Below are positions 1 through 8,814 of a stretch of DNA of 64,000 nucleotides, in pieces (the first letter of the stretch is position 1; every line of letters begins with the position of its first letter). The stretch spans positions 1,922,001 to 1,986,000 of the forward strand of contig NZ_CP135918.1 of assembly GCF_032393985.1 (NCBI RefSeq), given 5' to 3'. The notes beneath the pieces were generated by a model. That model saw nothing but the letters and a program-made list of their open reading frames with translations. It had not been told where the DNA came from and did not search any database. Source of the stretch: Fischerella sp. JS2 (GTDB lineage: Bacteria > Cyanobacteriota > Cyanobacteriia > Cyanobacteriales > Nostocaceae). The translations under genes were made by a program, and so were the position numbers.

Positions 1-1331
1 GTCCATCCTGTCATGTAGACATTGCCTTGACTATCTGTATCTATCCCCTTTGGGAATTCATAATTTTTAGTGCCAAACTGTTGAATCCATTCCAACTGAC
101 CATTATTACTATTCTTAGCAAACCAGACATCATATAGCCCAGCATTCTTTTCTCCCAAGTCGCCCATAGTCCAGCCTGTAGAATAAACACTGCCATCATT
201 ACTGACGCTAACAGCATAAGCTTCATCAAAAGCGGAACTCCCAAACTTTTGAAACCACTGCTGTTTGCCATTGCTGTCATACTTAGTTACCCAGACATCA
301 TCCGCAAAAACATTAGGCTCGAAAAAAAGTCCTTGCTGCTGTTGCTCAATAGTGAATCCTGTGAGGTAAACACTACCATCATCATCAACTTTCATGCTAA
401 AGGAGGCATCAATCAAGTCAGTCCCAAACTGTTGAATCCACTCCTGATTGCCATTGCTGTCATACTTACCCACCCAAACATCATAATTTCCTTGTCCTTG
501 ATTGAGTCCTCCCAAATTGCCTTTTGTCATTCCAGCCAGGTAGAAGTTACCTTTATTGTCGGCGGCAATGCTAGTAGCAAAGTCAGCACTAGAAGTACCA
601 AACTGTTGAATCCACTGGTGATTACCATTACTGTCATACTTGGACACCCAGGCATCATCAGACCCAGCCTTGGCTCCTCCCAAAGAGTCACTAGTCGCTC
701 CCGCTACATATAAATTACCAAAAGAATCTGTGGCTAAACTTGTAGGTAAGTCAAGACCGATAGATCCCAATTGCTGAATTTTTCCTTGTACTGGTCCAAG
801 TGGTGGGGTGTAACCCTCATATTGGAAGTAGTCTCCCTCAAGACTCAAATGATGAATCCCAGGCAAAACGGCAATGAGGTCAGGTACAGTTCCCTGCTTC
901 CAAAATATCGCTGTTCCCATAGGAGATTTGACCAACTGATAGTCTTTAGGAGTGCCGTGTAGCTGAATGATATCTTGCCAGGGGTTAAAGTCTAAAATTG
1001 TCGCAAATTGCTTTAAACCAAAGTTGTGCCCTTTGCCGTCAACATAATATGGCTGTCTCCAATCACCAAGAACAAATCTGTCGCTCCAGTTAAACTGACT
1101 GCCGTTTAGTGGAGCCATGATGTCCCCGTCACCCAGAATAATATCAATTTGCTTTTGCTCAGAACCACCACTTGAATTTAAGCCAACAAAAGCATCATTT
1201 CCAGAGCGACCCCACATGAATTCACTACTTTCGCTCTTGAAAAGTAAATCACTGCCAGGTGTGCCTACATTTAAAACTCTCAAAAAGATGGCGTTGATAT
1301 CACGTTGTAATGTAGTCAGTATGTTGTCCAT
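1..1331 (-). CDS. SBBP beta-propeller repeat protein (C-terminally truncated by window edge)
   Basis: An open frame runs from ATG at 1331 to base 1 with no stop, so the gene continues outside the window; about 443 residues are visible. The N-terminal ~190 residues contain GNDAFVG and GDGDIM stretches and a segment ending DIIQLHG, which resemble haemolysin-type calcium-binding modules of cyanobacterial surface proteins. From about residue 195 onward come 50-65-residue repeats built on 'KYDSNGNQEWIQQFGT', 'D..GN.Y.AG.T' and 'DDAWVSKY', the SBBP (seven-bladed beta-propeller) pattern. No classical signal peptide is seen, as in many type-I-secreted calcium-binding proteins. It lies 120 bp downstream of the DarB-like gene on the same strand, so read-through is possible. 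The family is clear; the role (probably secreted or surface) is inferred. Confidence 0.8.
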   Translation of the reverse strand, partial: MDNILTTLQRDINAIFLRVLNVGTPGSDLLFKSESSEFMWGRSGNDAFVGLNSSGGSEQKQIDIILGDGDIMAPLNGSQFNWSDRFVLGDWRQPYYVDGKGHNFGLKQFATILDFNPWQDIIQLHGTPKDYQLVKSPMGTAIFWKQGTVPDLIAVLPGIHHLSLEGDYFQYEGYTPPLGPVQGKIQQLGSIGLDLPTSLATDSFGNLYVAGATSDSLGGAKAGSDDAWVSKYDSNGNHQWIQQFGTSSADFATSIAADNKGNFYLAGMTKGNLGGLNQGQGNYDVWVGKYDSNGNQEWIQQFGTDLIDASFSMKVDDDGSVYLTGFTIEQQQQGLFFEPNVFADDVWVTKYDSNGKQQWFQKFGSSAFDEAYAVSVSNDGSVYSTGWTMGDLGEKNAGLYDVWFAKNSNNGQLEWIQQFGTKNYEFPKGIDTDSQGNVYMTGW

Positions 1332-1450
1332 CTGTTCAAGCCTGAGCAGTATTTAAATCTTTAAGTGAGTTATTTGTCACAAACAACACCATTTCTCAAG
1401 CTCATAATAAACATGACAAATAACTTACTAAAATAGCTGCGGAGCATAAA

Positions 1451-2599
1451 TCAAACGGCTGTTAAATGCATATAAGCGTATGAAAATCTTGCACTTTCGG
1501 GAACCAAGCAAAATATTTTATCACCTCGTTGAATTTTCCCTGATGATATTAATTCCTCTAACATCACAAAGATAGAAGCAGAGCCTGTATTACCCTTAGA
1601 AGTTAGATTAGTAAACCATTTATCGTAGGTAATATGGACTCCAATTTCGGCCATCTTGTCATGAAGTTGTTGTCTGAAAAACTCCGATGAGTAATGAGGT
1701 AAAAACCAAGTGATATCGTTTGCCTTCAAGTTGTATTTATCTCGAATCTGAATTAAGCCTTTTTGACCATAGGAAATAATATTTTCTCCCAGAAGTTTAG
1801 CATCCTGTTTTAAAGTAAAATAACCTTCTTTTTCTACTTCTTTGGGATTTTCGACATCCCGCCAGCCTTGTAAAGAACCATCTGCTCTTTTGACAGCTCC
1901 CATATACATGCAAGCTTCCAGCTGATTTGCAAAGGAAATTAAATCAACCCAGTCTATTCTGAGTGAAATGCTATCTTGATAAGGCGTATCTTTAATCAAA
2001 ACAGCAGCAGAGGCATCAGAAAGCATCCACCTTAAAAAGTCTTTCTCAAAAGCTATGATCGGTTTGGCTTCCAAATCCTGAATTTTTGCTTCTATTTCTG
2101 GTTGAAAATACACCGCAGTTAGGGCATTCGATACTACTTCTGACCCTGTAGTTATAGCATTTTTGGTTAAACCGGAAGACACACTCATAAACCCATACTT
2201 AAGTGCTGTTACTCCCGAACAGCAGACACCACTTGTGGCTACCACTTCACAAGGAGGACATCCAAGTTCCCCATGTACCATCAAAGCATGGTTGGGAATC
2301 AGCTGATCCGGCCCTGAGGTTCCACAAACTAAACACTCTATTTTATCTAAAGGAAAATTATATTCTCTGCAAAGAGTACGCACTGCCTCAGCAGTTAATT
2401 GTGCATTGTTATGAGTTTGCTTACCTGTCTTCTGTTCTATTGCATAATATCGAGTTTTTATGCCATTGTTATTAAGAATTCGATTTTTTGAGCGAGAAGG
2501 CTTTCCGTTGACTAACCCAAGAACATTTTCAATCTCCTCATTATTAATTGGTTCATTAGGTAGAAAAACTCCTAGACCTGTAATGTATGCTGAAGCCAT
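1451..2599 (-). CDS. KAS III-type condensing enzyme, DarB-like
   Basis: A 382-residue thiolase-fold enzyme of the FabH/DarB type. The start is placed at ATG 2599 because GGAGAAG lies 6 bases upstream; the longer frame from 2659 lacks such a site. Active-site features visible are the cysteine motif ATSGVCCSG (Cys127), WFLPHYSSEF carrying the catalytic His, and KGNTGSASIF carrying the Asn, so the triad looks complete. The N-terminus 'FLPNEPINNEEIENVLG' followed by 'GIKTRYYA' is characteristic of the DarB group. In that family DarB joins two beta-ketoacyl chains into a cyclohexanedione that becomes a dialkylresorcinol. It is the last gene of the polyketide cluster, 75 bp after the DarA-like gene. 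Family assignment is firm; the actual substrates are unknown. Confidence 0.85.
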   Translation of the reverse strand: MASAYITGLGVFLPNEPINNEEIENVLGLVNGKPSRSKNRILNNNGIKTRYYAIEQKTGKQTHNNAQLTAEAVRTLCREYNFPLDKIECLVCGTSGPDQLIPNHALMVHGELGCPPCEVVATSGVCCSGVTALKYGFMSVSSGLTKNAITTGSEVVSNALTAVYFQPEIEAKIQDLEAKPIIAFEKDFLRWMLSDASAAVLIKDTPYQDSISLRIDWVDLISFANQLEACMYMGAVKRADGSLQGWRDVENPKEVEKEGYFTLKQDAKLLGENIISYGQKGLIQIRDKYNLKANDITWFLPHYSSEFFRQQLHDKMAEIGVHITYDKWFTNLTSKGNTGSASIFVMLEELISSGKIQRGDKIFCLVPESARFSYAYMHLTAV

Positions 2600-2673
2600 A
2601 ATCTTCTCCAAAGAACTTAGTAAAACTTCAAATTTATAAACGCGCTTCCCTTCAAGCAATTAGTTGTTAACTT

Positions 2674-3591
2674 CTAATCCACATCAGATGGAGATTTAAG
2701 AAGCTTTACATAAGACGCTATTTTTTTATGAATCAGTGGAGCAAAAAGAAATTGAACGACATTGGACACTATAAGGACAATTGGAATAGCAAATATGAGC
2801 TGCACCGCAAAGATACAGATTATTGGTATTCTGCTCCAGCTCCCCTGTTTACCAAAAAAACGAGCTATTTTAGCCCACGGACGATATAACAAGCGCCCAA
2901 TAGCTTCTGGAATGACATAGCGTTGATTAACTTCAACAGCTCCAAGTCCTCTAAGCATTGATTGATGCGAAGAATCACCTAAGACTGTGAGATTATTAGC
3001 TATTCGCTTCCCAAATCTTGATAATGCATAAATATCCTCATTTCTAACACCAGCAGTAGGTAATACTCCCAAAAATCTATTTTTTTTCCCAGTCAAAAGT
3101 AGCCGGGGAGTGGTAATAAAAGTAGCCAAAGGTGGACCTTGATGAGTCAAAACCACATTGTCAATATGAATTCCTCCGGCTTCAGCAATCATTTTCTTCA
3201 TCATTTCTGAGGCAGAGTGCCACATATTTCGACAGACTACTAAAGTGATAACTTTCGTATTCTGCAAAACTTTGGCATACTTGGATTTTAAAAAACTCTG
3301 AATTGGTAAAGATGGAGCCAAAAACCAAACCTGATAAGCAAGAATAATGAGATCAAATTTTTCATCATTACCAAATTTCGGTGCATAAATTTCCGATGTT
3401 TCCCCGTTCACACATTCTGGAAAAACATCAAAAAATTTATATAAGCTCCAAGGAAAAGGATAATTATCTTTTGGTCTAATACACTCCCAGGTAAGCTCAA
3501 TTTCTGGTATTTGGAGAAATTTAGTAAAAGATTTAACAGCGCGAGTCACATCTCCCGATTGTGAGTAATAAACTACCAGTACACGTTTCAT
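2674..3591 (-). CDS. Dialkylresorcinol condensing enzyme DarA-like, flavodoxin fold
   Basis: A 305-residue protein starting 'RVLVVYYSQSGDVTRAV', the flavodoxin FMN phosphate-binding loop, followed by 'DNYPFPWSLYKFFDVFPE', which is typical of proteins annotated as dialkylresorcinol condensing enzyme/DarA. 'LVVCRNMWHSASEMMKKM' matches the next flavin-binding region. The C-terminus (about residues 255-290) is strongly hydrophobic, suggesting a membrane anchor. In the Dar pathway DarA is thought to aromatise the ring product of DarB, and a flavin protein suits that oxidation. Spacing to the PfaD-like gene is 55 bp and to the DarB-like gene 75 bp, consistent with one operon. Function is inferred from family and neighbours. 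Confidence 0.8.
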   Translation of the reverse strand: MKRVLVVYYSQSGDVTRAVKSFTKFLQIPEIELTWECIRPKDNYPFPWSLYKFFDVFPECVNGETSEIYAPKFGNDEKFDLIILAYQVWFLAPSLPIQSFLKSKYAKVLQNTKVITLVVCRNMWHSASEMMKKMIAEAGGIHIDNVVLTHQGPPLATFITTPRLLLTGKKNRFLGVLPTAGVRNEDIYALSRFGKRIANNLTVLGDSSHQSMLRGLGAVEVNQRYVIPEAIGRLLYRPWAKIARFFGKQGSWSRIPIICIFAVQLIFAIPIVLIVSNVVQFLFAPLIHKKIASYVKLLKSPSDVD

Positions 3592-3646
3592 GACTGTAGG
3601 TAGGAAAAGTGGTGAATTAGATAACAGAAGAGAGAATACTTAAGTC

Positions 3647-5299
3647 TTATTGCGGTTTATACTGCATGTAGCTAGCTGGCATTTGTAATCCTTGAATTTT
3701 TAAAGTTTGGATGCGGAATAAATATGCAGCACCTCTCATAATATGATTAGCAACATCAACCACTTTCCGATTATTTGGTTCAGCAAGATAAGAACCCCTG
3801 ACCCAGTCATTAAAACTACCCATTGCTGGCCCACACCAGATTTGATAATCTGTTTCTCGACCTTTTTCCCCAGAGTTAGACCAACGAGACGACAATCCAA
3901 GATACCAACGAAAAATTAGAGCCATCTTCATTTTGGGATTGTTGGCAGCTTTAATTAATTTATCGGGATTTCTTTGAGATAAATAGGCAGTGGTTTCCTT
4001 CCAAATTACTTCCAGACTCTTTCTAAAAACTTGTTTTTCTAGTTTCTCTCTTTCTACAGGTGGAATGTCTTCAATTGAGTTATAGTTTTTGTATAAATCA
4101 AACAGTTTTTGCGCCCGGAGGGGAAAGAAAGTTCCTCTTTTAAGAACTTGAAGTTTTACTCCCATTTCAAACATATCAGCTGCTGGAGCCATCATTACGT
4201 CAGTCATCTCAGCTTGAGCTAGTAATTGTTTTGTATATTGAGAAGTTCCAGCTTCAACGCAAGACTGATTGATAGAGCCAGTGACAATATAGCCAGCACC
4301 CATCATAAAAGCAGCTAATGCTGATTGGGGAGTTGCTATTCCTCCTGCTACTCCGACTCGGACAGGTTGTTCGTAACAGTATTTTCTTTGAATTTCATCT
4401 CTCAATTCCAAAATTGAAGGTAAGAGGCAAACTAGAGGACGATTATCTGTATGACCACCAGAATCTGCTTCTACAGTGATATCATCTGCCATTGGGACTT
4501 GTTCGGCTAGTTTTGCCTGTAATTCACTAATGAGGCCTTGTTCAACTAATCGCTTGAGAATGTTTGTCGGGGCAGGCTGAAGAAATTTGGTTGCAACTTC
4601 TGTGCGAGAAACTTTAGCAATGACTTTATTTTTGATTTCGATTTCATTAGCTGCACTTAAACCCAGACCAGCAGTTCGATAGTAGACGATGTTGTCAGTC
4701 AAATCTAGAAAGGCAGAAGCTTCTATTGTTCTTACCTGATATTGGAGATACAAATCAATAGCACTGCGTTCAATAGCAGGTTCGCTAGGACTGTGGAGCA
4801 AGTTAAAAACGTAAGGTCCTTTTGGTAAGGCTTGTTGAATACGGTTAATAGCTGCTTCAAGACGGGAAGGAGTTAAGCCTCCAGCACCAAATGAACTTAA
4901 AATTCTCTCTCTACCAAGAGCAATTACTAGTTCTTCAGAAGCAATGCCATGAGCCATCGCACCAGTGGCGTAGGCATATTTCACACCATGAAATTCCAAG
5001 AAAGTTGGATCGCCTAATTGTTGAATACTGAGGGGCGGAATAGCTATGAGCATTTCCACTTTTCCTGTTTGTCCATGATTGGAATTGTACAAATAACCTT
5101 CGTTGGTGACGCCGATTTGACCTTCTACCCTGATAATGTAACAAGGTTTATCCAAATTCAGCAGTTTAGCTTTTATGCTCTCTTCATCAAAAGATACAGA
5201 GTCTAATGAACCTTGCCAAATTTGATTATGATTGGACAAAAAGTTGGAAAATTTGAGATTTTGAGAAATTTTATGTGGTAAAGTGTCTATGCTGGTCAC
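3647..5299 (-). CDS. pfaD: PfaD-family FMN-dependent enoyl reductase
   Basis: A 550-residue protein with a nitronate-monooxygenase/2-nitropropane-dioxygenase-like TIM barrel. Diagnostic segments are 'FGAGGLTPSRLEAAINRIQ', 'SGGHTDNRPLVCLLPSI', 'RVGVAGGIATPQSALAAF' and 'YIVTGSINQSCVEAGTS', and the C-terminal 'FRWYLGLSSRWSN' with 'WCGPAMGSFNDWVRGSYL'. These define the PfaD family, the trans-acting enoyl reductases of polyunsaturated-fatty-acid and related polyketide synthases. It starts at GTG 5299 with only a weak AAAAGG site. Length is normal for the family. With KR and DH in the upstream megasynthase it completes a reductive loop, so saturated methylene units can be made. A 131-bp MITE separates it from the upstream gene. 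Confidence 0.93.
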   Translation of the reverse strand: MTSIDTLPHKISQNLKFSNFLSNHNQIWQGSLDSVSFDEESIKAKLLNLDKPCYIIRVEGQIGVTNEGYLYNSNHGQTGKVEMLIAIPPLSIQQLGDPTFLEFHGVKYAYATGAMAHGIASEELVIALGRERILSSFGAGGLTPSRLEAAINRIQQALPKGPYVFNLLHSPSEPAIERSAIDLYLQYQVRTIEASAFLDLTDNIVYYRTAGLGLSAANEIEIKNKVIAKVSRTEVATKFLQPAPTNILKRLVEQGLISELQAKLAEQVPMADDITVEADSGGHTDNRPLVCLLPSILELRDEIQRKYCYEQPVRVGVAGGIATPQSALAAFMMGAGYIVTGSINQSCVEAGTSQYTKQLLAQAEMTDVMMAPAADMFEMGVKLQVLKRGTFFPLRAQKLFDLYKNYNSIEDIPPVEREKLEKQVFRKSLEVIWKETTAYLSQRNPDKLIKAANNPKMKMALIFRWYLGLSSRWSNSGEKGRETDYQIWCGPAMGSFNDWVRGSYLAEPNNRKVVDVANHIMRGAAYLFRIQTLKIQGLQMPASYMQYKPQ

Positions 5300-5360
5300 G
5301 TTTTTAGCCTTTTAATATTTAATGAATTTGGAGTGAAAGCGATCAGTGAGTTGTTGATTA

Positions 5361-5491
5361 CTAGTGGTTTATCGTATTAATTATGAGAGTTAAATAAAAA
5401 ACCACAAAGAGGTAAAGAGCGCGAAGAAGAGGAAAATAAGGTTAATTGTAAAATCAGTTTACCCATCACAATTAATGAGACAAACCACTAG
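5361..5491. repeat. MITE-like element with 25-bp terminal inverted repeats
   Basis: The left end CTAGTGGTTTATCGTATTAA (from 5361) and the reverse complement of the right end, CTAGTGGTTTGTCTCATTAA (from 5491), match at about 20 of 25 positions. The sequence is flanked by ATTA on both sides (5357-5360 and 5492-5495), a possible target duplication. It encodes no protein. It fills the gap between the KS-AT gene and the pfaD-like gene and touches the stop codon of the former. A half-copy of the same terminal sequence occurs at 28843-28867. Confidence 0.65.
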
Positions 5492-5492
5492 A

Positions 5493-8400
5493 TTATTGCT
5501 CTCTCGCTGAATGCTCGTTATCTATGTCATCTTTATCAAGAATATGTTGTAAGCAATCTAGTTGACGCTGAATTATTACACTGATTTGCAGTAGTGATTC
5601 TTGTCGAGCTTGCAAAAAATCAGCATGATATTTGGTGAATTGGGAGGTGTTTTCACTCAGCTTTTGATATAAATGATTGCGTAAATTTAGTACATGTAAT
5701 TTAGGAATAGAGCTATGATTTTTTAAGGGAAAGGTAGGAGGACACTGATATTGTTTTTGTTGTTTTGCTGTTGTGGTAAAATGGGTTTTTGGTGATTCTT
5801 TTAAAAATTCCAAATTTTTTATACGAGCTTGCTGAAAGTAAGGATTTAAGCGTTCAAATTCCCTTAAGTCAAGTGGTTTATATGGTTGTTTTTCATGATT
5901 CTGGATCAGAGTGTCTGAAGTTGGATATTGGAAATTTTTCTGGTCTTTTTCGTTTAATGCTGTGAAGTTAAACTCGCTACCGTTTAAAGTAATGGTTCTA
6001 ACCTGAGGCTGACTTGGTCTAGTATGTTCTTGGATTTGAGAATACAGTGATGATAAGTCCATTTTGACTCTGTGACTAAGGAGTTTGGCTAATGCTTTAA
6101 CAATATAAGTATGCTCGTCTATTCCTCTCTTGTTAAGAGAAACTGTGATGTGTTCTTTTTGCTTGAGGGTTCGACTAATCCATCTGGAACAATTACTTCC
6201 AGCCCCTACTTCGATAAATATTCTGCTACCGTCTTCCCAGACGCGCTCAACTAGCCGAGGAAAATCAAGCTGTTGAACAAGTACTTTGGCAATGTTGTTA
6301 CCAATAGAATAACTGTCGAGGGTAATAGGTTTGTATTCTGCTGCGGAATAAAAAACTGTTTTTGGTACGTTTTGGATAGGTAAAGTATTTATTTTAACAA
6401 GTGCATCGTATTCAGAACGTATTGCCTCGCAATGAATTACATGATTGAAAGGGGCACTAAAAGCATCACAATTTAGGGTTTGAATTACTCTTTTACAGGC
6501 TTGTGTATCACCTGCGATCGCTACTTCTTCTGGAGTATTAATCAAAGTTAAATAAACACGCTCCTCATGTTTGAGAGCCTCCCTGACACGGGAAACTGGA
6601 CACATGAGAATATATGTACTCCAAAATTCTTTGCTTTCACTATCTTGTTCCTGGGTCAATCCCCAATATTTACGAACTGCGTTTTTAGGCCCAGACAACT
6701 GTGTTTTAAATAGAGCAGATGAGTTCAAACCCTCACTACCTTCGTGAAAGTGAGCCCAGATACCATGAGAAAGCATCATACTAGTTTCGCCGAGGCTATA
6801 GCCAAAGGCGCAATGGGGCTGTAGTTGGAAATAATTCTTGAGAATTGCACTCAACAGTCCAGCAACGCCAACTTCTGACTCGAGCATTGCAACTGGATCA
6901 TCGATCAATTGCTGTTCCAGTGCTTCTAATTGCCTTGTGGATAATTTACTCAGGCTTCTAGGGTAGAGAAGTTTTTCGATGTTGAGGACACGACTGTAAA
7001 CGCTCTGAATAACTGGATCTTCGTAAATTTTAGGAAACAAGCGGAAGAGATTCCGGGCAATGCCAACATAAGAACTGTAAGCACCGGGGTAAACGAAAGC
7101 AACATTACCTTTTTTGGTCAGTGGTTTAGGGGTAAAATAGCTACCTACGGGGGTTTGCCAGTCTTTACCTGTATTGAAAGCATCAGCAACACCTTTAAAA
7201 GCGCGCTGAATTTCTCGTATCAGTTCCTCTTGAGTGTGTCCGAGAATTGCCAGTGTGTAAGTGGCATTTTGACGCCGTTGATAAGCCGTAAAGGTAAGAC
7301 TTGCAGCAGCAGATAGAGAAGAGGTATTGGCGATTGTTTGTTCTAAGGCACGCAGCTGTTCCAATAAAGTAGGGCAATCATCAGCAGCGATCGCAAACAA
7401 ATAAAAAGGCATTTGCTGTAAATATCTGCTACTACGCTCTATCTGAGTTGCTTCCTCCGACAAAATTAAATGTGCATAACTGCCATCTATTTCCATACTG
7501 TTAATGGCAGCAATTCTTTTAGTAGCTCCTGTGGCTAAAAACCAGGGTCTTGATTCAGGAGCAACATAAAAAGGGCTACCCTGCCAAGCTTCGGGCATTT
7601 TAGGAGTAGACCAATAAGGAACACCAGGAATGTAGCGGTGATACAAACAAAGTGCTGTTTTAATGACACTGACTATTCCTGAGACAGCATAGGTATGACC
7701 GATGTTGGCTTTGACACTACCGATCGCACAATTGAGTTCAGGTTCACAAGTCCGGTAAGCCTGAAGCAAACCTAAAATTTCTGACTCATCTTGGTGGGGA
7801 ACTCCACTGGCGAAAACTTCTAAATAGCCGATATCTGCGGGTTGGACACCTGCCGTCTCAAAAGCGAGTTGACATACTTGCGTTACCGCTTTCAAGTCAG
7901 GCATAGTTTGAGAGGAAGAATTATCTTTTAAGATATTGAGGGCATCAATCACTGCATAAATGCGATCGCCATCTTGTTGTGCTGTTTCGTGGAGTTTCAA
8001 GACTACGGCGGCTGCACCTTCGCCTAGCATCCAACCATTAACATTCTGGTCATAACTCAGAGTATTAATGCCTGTGTTGACTGTTGCCATTTGATTTCGC
8101 GCTAAAAGACTAGCGCTATTCTCAGCCAGTTCCACAGCACCAACAACAACAGCATCTACTTCCCTAATTGTAAGTAGCTTTTTTGCAACCTCAAAAGCTT
8201 TGCACACAGAATGTTGTTCGGCTATGAGTGTAAATAAAGGGCCAGGAAAATTCCACAGACTGGAAATACTCCACTGAGTGGAAATAGCCTCTTTTGCTTC
8301 TTGATTAATTAGACGCAGAGAAAGTTCTGTTGCGGCAACAATGACAACTGCTACCCTACTTCTTTTATCTAATTTTGCATCTTGGAGGGCGTTATCAGCA

Positions 8401-8714
8401 ACCTTAAGCATCAACAATTCTTGAGGTTTTAGTTTTTCTGCTTCCTCAGATGCTAGTTGGAAATCAGAAAAATTTATTTCAAAATTTTTGATGTATGCTC
8501 CTAAAGGTGCAACATTATTTTCCAAGCCATTGTTGTTGAACAACTGCTCTTGCTTTTTTACTTCTTCCCATCTTTGGGAAGGAAAGGTAATAAAGTGTTG
8601 AGTTCCATCATAAATGCTGCGTTCAAAAGCATCTAATCCGTGACAGCTACCCAAAAAGCAATCCATACCAACAATCGCAATTTTGGGATTTTTCATTTGT
8701 TCATTTATGCCCAT
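5493..8714 (-). CDS. PfaB/PfaC/HglC-like protein: degenerate ketosynthase plus acyltransferase
   Basis: A 1073-residue partner of the megasynthase. Residues ~10-420 are a ketosynthase fold, but the nucleophile position reads AEQHSV with Gln167 where active KS domains have Cys, and the EAHGTGT motif is replaced by EVFASGV; only the second His survives (KANIGH, His340). This domain should not condense and resembles a chain-length factor or decarboxylating KSQ. Residues ~535-880 are an acyltransferase with 'FGYSLGE' (Ser640) and a His-containing 'APFNHVIHCEA', so the AT probably works. The last ~180 residues are a Gln/Pro-rich linker plus an amphipathic helix ('YHADFLQARQESLLQI') similar to repeats in the partner synthase. 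The start is supported by GGAG nine bases upstream. Confidence 0.85.
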   Translation of the reverse strand: MGINEQMKNPKIAIVGMDCFLGSCHGLDAFERSIYDGTQHFITFPSQRWEEVKKQEQLFNNNGLENNVAPLGAYIKNFEINFSDFQLASEEAEKLKPQELLMLKVADNALQDAKLDKRSRVAVVIVAATELSLRLINQEAKEAISTQWSISSLWNFPGPLFTLIAEQHSVCKAFEVAKKLLTIREVDAVVVGAVELAENSASLLARNQMATVNTGINTLSYDQNVNGWMLGEGAAAVVLKLHETAQQDGDRIYAVIDALNILKDNSSSQTMPDLKAVTQVCQLAFETAGVQPADIGYLEVFASGVPHQDESEILGLLQAYRTCEPELNCAIGSVKANIGHTYAVSGIVSVIKTALCLYHRYIPGVPYWSTPKMPEAWQGSPFYVAPESRPWFLATGATKRIAAINSMEIDGSYAHLILSEEATQIERSSRYLQQMPFYLFAIAADDCPTLLEQLRALEQTIANTSSLSAAASLTFTAYQRRQNATYTLAILGHTQEELIREIQRAFKGVADAFNTGKDWQTPVGSYFTPKPLTKKGNVAFVYPGAYSSYVGIARNLFRLFPKIYEDPVIQSVYSRVLNIEKLLYPRSLSKLSTRQLEALEQQLIDDPVAMLESEVGVAGLLSAILKNYFQLQPHCAFGYSLGETSMMLSHGIWAHFHEGSEGLNSSALFKTQLSGPKNAVRKYWGLTQEQDSESKEFWSTYILMCPVSRVREALKHEERVYLTLINTPEEVAIAGDTQACKRVIQTLNCDAFSAPFNHVIHCEAIRSEYDALVKINTLPIQNVPKTVFYSAAEYKPITLDSYSIGNNIAKVLVQQLDFPRLVERVWEDGSRIFIEVGAGSNCSRWISRTLKQKEHITVSLNKRGIDEHTYIVKALAKLLSHRVKMDLSSLYSQIQEHTRPSQPQVRTITLNGSEFNFTALNEKDQKNFQYPTSDTLIQNHEKQPYKPLDLREFERLNPYFQQARIKNLEFLKESPKTHFTTTAKQQKQYQCPPTFPLKNHSSIPKLHVLNLRNHLYQKLSENTSQFTKYHADFLQARQESLLQISVIIQRQLDCLQHILDKDDIDNEHSAREQ

Positions 8715-8814
8715 TACTTAAATCTCCTTCAATGCATATTTTTAGAGAAAAGTAGGGGCAGTGCCTTGTCTTTGCTTGAGTGCTTGTTCTCTGTCCCCTA
8801 TCAACTATCCCTTA

